64,000 nucleotides of DNA, taken from Pseudomaricurvus alkylphenolicus. Its GTDB lineage: Bacteria; Pseudomonadota; Gammaproteobacteria; Pseudomonadales; Cellvibrionaceae. A model generated the notes under the pieces. The model made no database searches, had not been told where the DNA came from, and saw only the letters and a list, made by a program, of their open reading frames with translations. Below, piece by piece: positions 54,869 through 62,582 of this stretch (positions within the stretch are counted from its first letter, which is position 1; every line of letters begins with the position of its first letter). The DNA is taken from contig NZ_JAAQPI010000004.1 in assembly GCF_011683955.1 (NCBI RefSeq), forward strand, positions 248,001-312,000, in the 5' to 3' direction. The position numbers and the translations under genes are program-made.

Positions 54869-55133
54869 ATCGTCTGCACCATTCTAACTACCTTCACTGG
54901 GAACCCTGTGGCCCCAAACTCTGGAAATCATTGTCGACGGGTCGCCACACTGGCGCAATGGAGATAAGGGTATTCACAGACCGGGAATTTTATAATGTGA
55001 AATGCGGCATCCGCCCCAAAGATCATCACCTCCGGATTTACCTCTGATTGCGCTTTTTTAGCATTTGGCCCGTGTGGTAAAATCCCTGGGATTTCCATCG
55101 GAAAACTAAGAATTCACTGTGAGGTTACAAAGC

Positions 55134-56159
55134 ATGAACAGCCGGGAGGCACTTGATAAAGTCTCTAGCGGAGTTGGACTCAGCCGCGAAGAAATGAAAG
55201 CAGCCATGTCGGCAATCATGAGCGGCCAATGGACCGACACGCAGATCGCGGGCTTGTTGATAGGGCTGCGCACCAAGGGCGAATCCGTTGATGAAATTAC
55301 CGCCGCGGCAGAAGTCATGCGAGAGTTTTCCGAGCCCGTTAACGTCGGTGTCACACCTCTGGTCGATGTTGTGGGCACCGGCGGCGATGGCGCCAACCTG
55401 TTTAACGTATCATCCGCCTCAGCGTTTGTGGTCGCGAGTAGTGGCGCCCGAGTAGCCAAACACGGCAACCGGGGCGTATCCGGCGTCAGCGGCAGTGCCG
55501 ATGTCCTGGAACGTCTGGGTATCAACGTCAATCTTCCCACGCCTCGCCTTGAGCAATCCATACGCGAGCTGGGAATCGGGTTTATGTTCGCGCAAAACTA
55601 CCACACGGCGATGAAAAATGTGATCAAGGCACGAAGGGAGTTAGGGGTTCGAACCATCTTCAATATCCTTGGCCCATTAAGCAATCCCGCTGGCGCAACC
55701 CGCTTGCTCGTCGGTGCTTTTTCCCGCTCTTTGCTTAAACCCATGGCCGAAGTCCTTCGCAGGCTCGGCGCCGAACATGTGATGGTGGTGCATGCTGAAG
55801 ACGGGCTGGACGAAATCAGCCTGGCAACCGGCACCCACGCCATAGAGCTAAAAGATGACAGACTTATCGAACATTTTCTGACACCGGAACAGTTCGGTAT
55901 CCAGCAACAGAGTCTCGAAGGTCTGATCATAAACAGCTCAGCAGATTCAGCGGCCTTGATTCGAGACGCCTTGGGTGAACAGAAAGGGGCCTATTGCAAG
56001 AAAGCGGTTGATATCATTTCACTTAATGCCGGTGCGGCGATCTATGTGAGTGGCAACGCCGATTCAATTGAGGACGGTGTTGGACTCGCGCGCGAACTCA
56101 TTGACTCCGGCAAAGCCCTTGAGAAAATGGAAGCTCTGGCGCAGTTTTGCCAGAGCTAG
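55134..56159 (+). CDS. trpD: Anthranilate phosphoribosyltransferase
   Basis: This enzyme joins anthranilate to phosphoribosyl pyrophosphate in tryptophan synthesis. The 341 residues carry the PRPP loop VGTGGDGANLFNVSSASAF, KHGNRGVSGVSGSADVLE and the metal-site Asp-Glu in DGLDEISL. The start is the ATG at 55134 after GAGG; a GTG five codons earlier is less likely. It is alone: no trpC, trpG or trpE is near, and it sits between the Rieske operon and the aldehyde dehydrogenase operon, both on the other strand. Either it is the sole trpD, displaced from its operon, or it removes anthranilate arising from the degradation. Confidence 0.93.
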   Translation: MNSREALDKVSSGVGLSREEMKAAMSAIMSGQWTDTQIAGLLIGLRTKGESVDEITAAAEVMREFSEPVNVGVTPLVDVVGTGGDGANLFNVSSASAFVVASSGARVAKHGNRGVSGVSGSADVLERLGINVNLPTPRLEQSIRELGIGFMFAQNYHTAMKNVIKARRELGVRTIFNILGPLSNPAGATRLLVGAFSRSLLKPMAEVLRRLGAEHVMVVHAEDGLDEISLATGTHAIELKDDRLIEHFLTPEQFGIQQQSLEGLIINSSADSAALIRDALGEQKGAYCKKAVDIISLNAGAAIYVSGNADSIEDGVGLARELIDSGKALEKMEALAQFCQS

Positions 56160-56176
56160 TGTAGTGTCCTGCCTGG

Positions 56177-57676
56177 TTACCTCATTACAAAAGGATTAGC
56201 GACCTTTCCGGTTGTATCAATCCAGACGGTTTTGGTTTGCAGGTAAGCATCAATCGCTTCCTGACCATTCTCCCGACCAATGCCACTGGATTTGTAGCCG
56301 CCAAACGGTGCCAGGAAACTGGCGGCGCGGTAGCAGTTTATCCACACCGTGCCCGCCTCCAGGCGGTTTGACATGCGCAGCGAACGTCCAATGTCAGACG
56401 TCCACACGCCCGCCGCCAGTCCATAGGGTGAGTCGTTGGCAATGGATAAGGCCTCCGCTTCATCGTCAAAGGGAATCACGGCCAGCACCGGTCCAAACAC
56501 CTCTTCTCTGGCAATACGCATTTGGTTGTTTACGCCGGTAAGTACCGTGGGCTCGACAAACCACCCCCCGCCCAACGTCGAGGCATCAGGCACCCCGCCC
56601 CCGAGAACACACTGGGCCCCTTCATCTCTGGCGATTTGAATATAATCCAGAATGCGTTGAAGTTGAGGCTGCGTGGTTACGGGACCCACCTGGGTATCGG
56701 CCCGCTTGGGATCACCCATAATCGCTGTTTTTGCCAATTCCACCAAACGTTCAACCACCTGGTCATGTACACTGCGTTGCACCAACAATCGGGAACCGGC
56801 GATGCAGGTTTGCCCTGTGGCCGCGAATATGCCGGATATCGCACCGTTAACGGCATTTTCCAGGTTGGCGTCCTCAAAAATGATGTTTGGGGATTTGCCG
56901 CCCAGTTCGAGTGTGACGGGCTTCAGTCCCTCAGCAGCGGATCGATAAACGGAAAGTCCACCCGCGTCGCCGCCGGTAAAAGCCACTTTGCGGACATCCG
57001 GGTGCCGAACCAGAGGTTCGCCCACTTCTGCGGGAAAACCCGTCACACTATTGACCACACCCGGCGGGAAACCGGCTTTTTCAAAAAGCGCCAGAAATGC
57101 CAAGGTTGACGCCGAGGTGTGCTCTGACGGTTTGACCACGCAAGTATTACCTGCGGCCAGAGCGGGCGCCAGTTTCCAGGTTAACAACATCAACGGTGAA
57201 TTCCAGGGAGTGATGCAGGCAACGACGCCCAGGGGTTCGCGACAAGTGTGCGCGTGCATTCCAGGCTTATCGATGGGCAGTACGTCACCTTGGATTTTGT
57301 CAGCGAGCCCCCCAAAATAGCGGAACCATTGAGGAATATAATTCAGTTGGCCACGAACCTCCTGAATCAGCTTGCCATTGTCCCTGACTTCCAAGGCAAT
57401 CAATCGCTCCGCTTCCTCGGCGATGATATCCGCCAGCCGGTTCAGCAGCTGACCCCGTGCGGTTGCCGTGATATCGCGCCAGGCGGGATCGTAGAATGCA
57501 TTGCGTGCGGCCTCTACAGCGGCATTAACATCGTTGGGGCCACACTTGGGTATCTGTGCCCAGGGTTGTCCGGTATTGGGATCTACAGTGGTGAACCAGC
57601 TGCCCGCTGCACCGGCCGGTTGACCGCCAATCGTGTTTTCAAAACGGATCAGATCTGCCGTTGATTCAGAAACCAT
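56177..57676 (-). CDS. NAD(P)-dependent aldehyde dehydrogenase
   Basis: This 499-residue enzyme carries the oxyanion region CITPWNSPLML, the Glu in LELGGKSPN and the catalytic Cys in GQTCIAGSR. The family's cofactor motif GSTxxG is replaced by GGDAGG. It is the third gene of a minus-strand operon with the hydratase and the secreted amidohydrolase. In a meta-cleavage route it could oxidise a semialdehyde, or it could oxidise the aldehyde made by the aminotransferase; neither can be excluded. It is convergent with trpD, 17 bases apart. Confidence 0.92.
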   Translation of the reverse strand: MVSESTADLIRFENTIGGQPAGAAGSWFTTVDPNTGQPWAQIPKCGPNDVNAAVEAARNAFYDPAWRDITATARGQLLNRLADIIAEEAERLIALEVRDNGKLIQEVRGQLNYIPQWFRYFGGLADKIQGDVLPIDKPGMHAHTCREPLGVVACITPWNSPLMLLTWKLAPALAAGNTCVVKPSEHTSASTLAFLALFEKAGFPPGVVNSVTGFPAEVGEPLVRHPDVRKVAFTGGDAGGLSVYRSAAEGLKPVTLELGGKSPNIIFEDANLENAVNGAISGIFAATGQTCIAGSRLLVQRSVHDQVVERLVELAKTAIMGDPKRADTQVGPVTTQPQLQRILDYIQIARDEGAQCVLGGGVPDASTLGGGWFVEPTVLTGVNNQMRIAREEVFGPVLAVIPFDDEAEALSIANDSPYGLAAGVWTSDIGRSLRMSNRLEAGTVWINCYRAASFLAPFGGYKSSGIGRENGQEAIDAYLQTKTVWIDTTGKVANPFVMR

Positions 57677-57718
57677 TTCAGAACCTCATGGATTAATGAT
57701 GTAAAAAGTATGGAACAC

Positions 57719-59452
57719 TCACTGTTGATGGACAACTTCGCCCCCGAATAATGTCATCACCACCTTGGTGTTGCCGATTTCTTCTGTGGGTATTTCAAAC
57801 AGATTCTGGTTGAGCACAATCACGTCAGCGCGCTTGCCCACGGCGATTGATCCGGTTTCCTCGCCAAGGCCAATACCCCGGGAGCCGTTTAGCGTGTAGA
57901 TTTGCAGTGCTTGCTGCAGGGTAATTCCCTGTTCTGGCCATAGCGCGTCCTCCGGGTAATCACCCCAAGGATTGCGCCGGGATATCATGGCTTCCATCCC
58001 CACCCATGGGTTCATACTGGACAGGGCTCCGGCGGGCCAATCCGAACCGGCAACCACCTCCGCCCCCTGCTCCATCAAGGTTCGAATGGGCCAATACTGT
58101 TGACCTCGCTGGCCCACTGCACGCTGAATCGATTCCACTTTGACCGAGGGAAACCAAATATAGGGCGACACTTCCGCCACCGCATTCAGTTCCGCGAATC
58201 TGGGTATATCTTCAGGATCGATAAATCCGGCATGAGAAACTTCGTGGCGCAAACCGCTGTTACCGTTTTTGTGCCTCGCGGATTCGATGGCGTCCAGCGT
58301 TACCCGAACTGACCGATCTCCGGCTGCGTGCACCTTCACCGTAATACCCAGCCGGTCCAGGGTTCCGATAAGGTTTCCCAGAATGTCAGGGGGATACAAC
58401 AGCATGCCTGCGTTACTCTCTGCCCCCTTATGGGCAGGGGTATATTCGGACAGCATCGCCGCGGTACGAGAGGACGAAGGCACACCATCCATCAGAACTT
58501 TTGCATAGGCAGTTCTGACGAATTTCCCCTGATGAGTGTTAATCAATCGCTTGAATGCCGCCTCATCCAGGTTCATGCCTTTGTCGAGCATAGGGATGAT
58601 GGAAGTCGCCACCGCCGTGTGTACTGACAACTGCCCGCGATCATCCAGGGTCTTGAGCGCTTTGAGAATTGCAGGGCTGCCCATGGCCGCCTTCATGCCG
58701 GTAATGCCGAAGGAATTGGCCGCTTTGATACTTTTTGTCGCCGCCTGTAGATACTGTCTGTCAGTCCAGTCGGGGACCTTGGCCAACACTGGGTCGGCAG
58801 CACTTTCATACAACAGACCATTGGGCTCTCCCTTCTCGTCTCTGACGATTTTACCTCCGGGGATCTCTTCCGAGTGTCGGTCAAATCCTGCCAGCGCCAG
58901 CGCTTTGCTGTTAGCCCAATGATTGTGAAACGACGTATCCCTCAGGATAATGGCTTTGCCGCCGGAAATGCGGTCCAGCCAGCGCCGAGGGGATGGAATA
59001 TCGTTTTCCAGAAAAAAATCCGTGCGCCACTGTCCGCCAATAATCCACTCGGCGTCTGGATTCTCTTTTACGCATTGAGAAACCACCGCTTGGACGGCAT
59101 CCGCGTCCAGCGCTCCTGAAAAGGAGCATTCGAACAGAGTGGTGGTAAATCCGTAAACGGGATGTACATGCAGATCGTTTAACCCGGGCAAAGCCATCTT
59201 GCCCTTGAGGTCAACGATCTTTGTGTTGGCGCCGCGAAGTTGATCAGCACCTTTGGCAGTGCCTACATAACTGATTTTTCCATCATTGATGGCAACCGCT
59301 TGTGCCCAGGCGCTATCGCCCGACAGGGTATAGATTTTTCCGTTGGTAAGAATAGTGTCTGCGACCGGTTGAGCGACAGCGGCAGATTGCATTCCAGCGA
59401 AAGACACCGACATCAGAGCAAACAGGTGTGTCAGAATTTTTTTCTTTATCAT
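57719..59452 (-). CDS. Secreted amidohydrolase family protein (YtcJ-like)
   Basis: This 577-residue metal-dependent hydrolase begins with a signal peptide (ILTHLFALMSVSFAGMQSAAVA), so it is periplasmic or lipid-anchored. The metal site HVHP sits in PGLNDLHVHPVYGF, the barrel later shows VKVHAAGDRSVR and GSDWPAG, and a C-terminal GKRADVIVLNQNLFE. Members of this YtcJ/AepA group hydrolyse amides or ring bonds. A second, separate copy is partly visible at 62583-64000. It follows the hydratase gene by six bases. Confidence 0.9.
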   Translation of the reverse strand: MIKKKILTHLFALMSVSFAGMQSAAVAQPVADTILTNGKIYTLSGDSAWAQAVAINDGKISYVGTAKGADQLRGANTKIVDLKGKMALPGLNDLHVHPVYGFTTTLFECSFSGALDADAVQAVVSQCVKENPDAEWIIGGQWRTDFFLENDIPSPRRWLDRISGGKAIILRDTSFHNHWANSKALALAGFDRHSEEIPGGKIVRDEKGEPNGLLYESAADPVLAKVPDWTDRQYLQAATKSIKAANSFGITGMKAAMGSPAILKALKTLDDRGQLSVHTAVATSIIPMLDKGMNLDEAAFKRLINTHQGKFVRTAYAKVLMDGVPSSSRTAAMLSEYTPAHKGAESNAGMLLYPPDILGNLIGTLDRLGITVKVHAAGDRSVRVTLDAIESARHKNGNSGLRHEVSHAGFIDPEDIPRFAELNAVAEVSPYIWFPSVKVESIQRAVGQRGQQYWPIRTLMEQGAEVVAGSDWPAGALSSMNPWVGMEAMISRRNPWGDYPEDALWPEQGITLQQALQIYTLNGSRGIGLGEETGSIAVGKRADVIVLNQNLFEIPTEEIGNTKVVMTLFGGEVVHQQ

Positions 59453-59458
59453 TATTGG

Positions 59459-60262
59459 TCAAGCCCCTATTTTCATTGACACGGATCCGACGCCGTGCAG
59501 CTCCATAAACATGTCGTCACCTGGGGCAACCGGCTCAAGCGGCACCATGGATCCGGACAAAATCACCTCGCCTGCCTTGAAGGGGATGTCATACTTACCC
59601 AGGGTATTGGCCAACCAGGCAACTGCCGTCAAGGGATTGCCCTGGACCGCGCAGCCATAGCCTTCACTGAGGGGCTGCCCATTCTTAAACACCGAAACCT
59701 TGAGCTCGGCCAGATCGAACTGCCTGGGATCGACAGCTTGTTCTCCCAGAACATAGGCGCCGCAAGAGGCATTGTCGGCAACGGTGTCCTCAATCTTGAT
59801 TTGCCAGTTTTCGATCCTGGAATCGACAATCTCAAAGCAGGGAATAATCGACTCTGTGGCCGCCAACACATCCTGTTCGGTAATGCCGGGTCCGACCAGA
59901 TCCTGATTCAAAAAAAATGCGATTTCCGCTTCTGCGCGAGGCTGTATCAAATTGCCCGACAAGGGGATTTGCGCATGGTCCCGATATGCCATTTTGTCAG
60001 TCAGAAAACCAAAATCCGGTTGATAGACATTGAGCATCTGCTGAACCGCTGGGCTGGTCACTCCTATCTTTTTGCCGATCACGACTTCCCCGGCATCCCG
60101 ACGACGTTGCAAGAATTGCAGAGAAATATGATAGGCGTCGTCAAGACTGATGTTCGGGTAACGAGAAGTCAAAGGAGCCACGGTATGGCCGCCTCTCATT
60201 GCCTCGTACAATTCGTCGCCACAATCCGATATCGATTGTTGATCCATCGATTGTTGATCCAT
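59459..60262 (-). CDS. 2-Oxopent-4-enoate hydratase / oxalocrotonate decarboxylase family (MhpD-like)
   Basis: This 267-residue enzyme adds water to 2-hydroxypenta-2,4-dienoate in the lower meta-cleavage pathway, or decarboxylates oxalocrotonate. It shows KKIGVTSPAVQQML, the metal-site EAEIAFFLN after PRAEAE, DSRIENWQI and GSMVPLEPVAPGDD. It starts at either of two ATGs, as its first codons contain a perfect tandem duplication of 15 bases (60233-60262). AGGTGGA lies before the upstream one. It is the first gene of a three-gene operon, divergent from the IclR regulator. No partner aldolase is seen in the window. Confidence 0.88.
   Translation of the reverse strand: MDQQSMDQQSISDCGDELYEAMRGGHTVAPLTSRYPNISLDDAYHISLQFLQRRRDAGEVVIGKKIGVTSPAVQQMLNVYQPDFGFLTDKMAYRDHAQIPLSGNLIQPRAEAEIAFFLNQDLVGPGITEQDVLAATESIIPCFEIVDSRIENWQIKIEDTVADNASCGAYVLGEQAVDPRQFDLAELKVSVFKNGQPLSEGYGCAVQGNPLTAVAWLANTLGKYDIPFKAGEVILSGSMVPLEPVAPGDDMFMELHGVGSVSMKIGA
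60233..60262. repeat. Tandem 15-bp duplication at the hydratase start
   Basis: CGATTGTTGATCCAT occurs twice with no gap (60233-60247, 60248-60262). On the minus strand each copy encodes MDQQS, so the gene has two in-frame start codons and a five-residue repeat. It looks like a recent slippage event. Confidence 0.9.
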
Positions 60263-60404
60263 AGTAGGTCCACCTGGTTGGTAAGTGCCGGAGCTATCAG
60301 CAAATTTTTGAACAGGATTGGATCTGCATCAATAGTTTGATTGTTAATCGCCATCAGAAATTTTACAATGTGAACTGCAACGGGAGAGATGGGAGCCAAC
60401 GATC

Positions 60405-61184
60405 ATGCCTGCAGCAAAACGTACCGGCACTCAGAGTATTGAACGAGCCATGCTGATACTCAGAGAGATTTCGACCCATGGCAAATTTGGTTGGCGTCTG
60501 GGGGAAATAGCCGAGCGCTGCAACCTGGATCACGGCACCACTCATCGAATTCTCGCCTGCCTGGTGAGAGAAGGTATGGTTCAACAAAGGGAAAGTAACG
60601 GACACTACATTCCTGGTCCCTTGATTTTCGAGTTAAACCTGACGATCCCGCACTATTCCGAGTTCCAGCAGGCCTGTCATGAATCAGCGACGCGTCTGGC
60701 AAAAAAATTCAAAGCCGCATCCGTTTTTTATCTACGCAACGGCTTTGACTGGGTCTGTGCCACCCGATCCGGGCCCGCGGTATACGGCGGCACGATTCTG
60801 GAGGTCGGAACCCGGAGACCGCTGCTTTCCTCAGCCGGTGGTGCCGCAATACTCCTGGCACTCCCAGAAAATGAAGCGCAAGAGATTGTCGAATACAACA
60901 AGTGGCAACTGCGCTCTCTAAGCGCCACGGCCATCAAATTGTTAGAGCGAATGTTGAGGCGCTCTCGAAGTCTTGGTTATGCCTATAACAAGGGAGAGGT
61001 GAGTCAAGGGTCTTATTCGTATGGAATACCCGTCAGAGACTCGCTAGGGCAAGCATTTTCCTCACTCACTGTGGGTGCCAAATCGGAGCACTTTCAGACC
61101 CTTGATTCAGAGGAGTTGCTTGAATCCCTGCAGCTGGAAGCACGGAACATTGCCGAGGCTGCTGACAGAATTCTTCCGGTTTGA
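60405..61184 (+). CDS. IclR-family transcriptional regulator
   Basis: This 259-residue regulator has the IclR winged helix-turn-helix at the start (TQSIERAMLILREIS, LGEIAERCNLDHGTTHRILA) and the ligand domain with VSQGSYSYGIPV. GGAG precedes the ATG. It is divergent from the hydratase-amidohydrolase-aldehyde dehydrogenase operon across 142 bases and convergent with the aminotransferase gene. IclR proteins commonly control aromatic catabolism (PcaR, MhpR), so it likely governs the lower-pathway genes. Confidence 0.9.
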   Translation: MPAAKRTGTQSIERAMLILREISTHGKFGWRLGEIAERCNLDHGTTHRILACLVREGMVQQRESNGHYIPGPLIFELNLTIPHYSEFQQACHESATRLAKKFKAASVFYLRNGFDWVCATRSGPAVYGGTILEVGTRRPLLSSAGGAAILLALPENEAQEIVEYNKWQLRSLSATAIKLLERMLRRSRSLGYAYNKGEVSQGSYSYGIPVRDSLGQAFSSLTVGAKSEHFQTLDSEELLESLQLEARNIAEAADRILPV

Positions 61185-61231
61185 TTCAGGCGGAATCTGC
61201 CGTACAAACGCAGATGCCGCACTTTTGTTGC

Positions 61232-62569
61232 TTATCGGTCGATGGATTCAAAGGCAGCAATCAGTGCTCTGGCCAACTCCTGGCTATGTTCCGTCTGATA
61301 CACCAGCGGCGGTGACAGAATAATCTTGTCACCGGCTGCCCGCACCAGGGCCCCTTGGTCGCGGATCGCCGACGCCAAGCGCTTGGCAAGACCATTTTTC
61401 GGATCGACAGGCACTCGTGTCCTCTTGTCCTCTACCAGGTCGATGGCAATCATTAATCCCTTGCCTCGGACTTCACCCACTGACGTAAACCGCTCCTCCA
61501 TGGGTTTCAAAAGATCCATGAGATACGCTCCCTGCTCGGCGGCATTCTCCGGCAGCTTCTCTTCACAGACAATATCAAGTGCAGCGATTCCAGCGGCGCA
61601 GGCCACGGGGTGCCCGGAATAGGTGTAACCATGCATGACATTGCCATCAAAATTATGGTTAGCCTCGAACGCCTGTTCTATACGTTCATTAACCAGTGTC
61701 GCGCCAAGAGGGATATAACCGGACGAAATGCCTTTAGCCAGACACATGATATCCGGCTTGACGCCCCAACCGCGACAGCCAAACATGCTGCCCGATCGCC
61801 CAAACCCGGTAATGACTTCATCGGTGATCAACAACACACCGTGTTTGTCGCAGATCTCCCTGACCAACGGCCAATAGTTGTCTGGAGGAACGATCACCCC
61901 TCCGATACCCTGAATCGGTTCTGCGATAAATGCCGCCACTGTCTCGGCGCCGTGAAATTGGATTTCCCGTTCCAGCTCCTGGGCGCAGAGGCGACCCAGC
62001 TCCTCCGGGTCCTGGGTCCAGGGATTGCGGTACAACCAGGGAGTGGCAACCTGGAAGCAGCCGGGCAGCAACGGCTCATAATTACGCCGGAACATGGTAC
62101 TGCCATTGATTGACGTGCCGCCAATATGAGTACCATGATAAGCCTGTTTGAGAGAGATAAACTTGCTGCGTTCGGCCTCGCCATTGAGCCTGTGGTACTG
62201 TCTTGCCAGCTTTAGCGCACTCTCAATGGCATCTGACCCGCCGGAGCTAAACAGCACCCTTTTCATATTTTCACGGGCAGTAAGCGCTGTCAGTTTTTCC
62301 GCAAGTTCGACCGCTCTCGGGTGAGCGATACCGCCGAACAGCTGAACATATTCCAACTCGTCGAGCTGTCTTGTGATAGCGTCTTTGATTTCCTGGCGGT
62401 TGTGCCCGACATTGACGCACCACAACCCAGCACTCCCGTCCAGATATTCATTGCCTTGATCATCGGTTACGAAAACACCGTTGGCGGATTGAATGCAAAG
62501 GCCACCTCCAGATTTCATGTCATTGGGATGGACCATTGGGTGCCATAGAGACTGCGATGGCTCACTCAT
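61232..62569 (-). CDS. Class III (omega) aminotransferase
   Basis: This 445-residue PLP enzyme moves an amino group from an amine or omega-amino acid to a 2-oxo acid. It carries the FSSGGSDAIESALKLARQY motif, the PLP-stacking region KQAYHGTHIGG, LITDEVITGFGRSG with the cofactor Asp, and the Schiff-base Lys in CLAKGISSGY. The N-terminal WHPMVHPNDMK and GLWCVNVGHNR fit the family that includes beta-alanine:pyruvate aminotransferases. It follows the second amidohydrolase by 13 bases on the same strand. With the amidohydrolases and aldehyde dehydrogenase, it suggests amide or amine breakdown. Confidence 0.92.
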   Translation of the reverse strand: MSEPSQSLWHPMVHPNDMKSGGGLCIQSANGVFVTDDQGNEYLDGSAGLWCVNVGHNRQEIKDAITRQLDELEYVQLFGGIAHPRAVELAEKLTALTARENMKRVLFSSGGSDAIESALKLARQYHRLNGEAERSKFISLKQAYHGTHIGGTSINGSTMFRRNYEPLLPGCFQVATPWLYRNPWTQDPEELGRLCAQELEREIQFHGAETVAAFIAEPIQGIGGVIVPPDNYWPLVREICDKHGVLLITDEVITGFGRSGSMFGCRGWGVKPDIMCLAKGISSGYIPLGATLVNERIEQAFEANHNFDGNVMHGYTYSGHPVACAAGIAALDIVCEEKLPENAAEQGAYLMDLLKPMEERFTSVGEVRGKGLMIAIDLVEDKRTRVPVDPKNGLAKRLASAIRDQGALVRAAGDKIILSPPLVYQTEHSQELARALIAAFESIDR

Positions 62570-62582
62570 AAATTACCTCTGA

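Noticed and set aside
59495-60340. A 281-codon plus-strand frame opposite the hydratase
   Set aside because: The minus-strand hydratase shows all family motifs, so this frame is a shadow.
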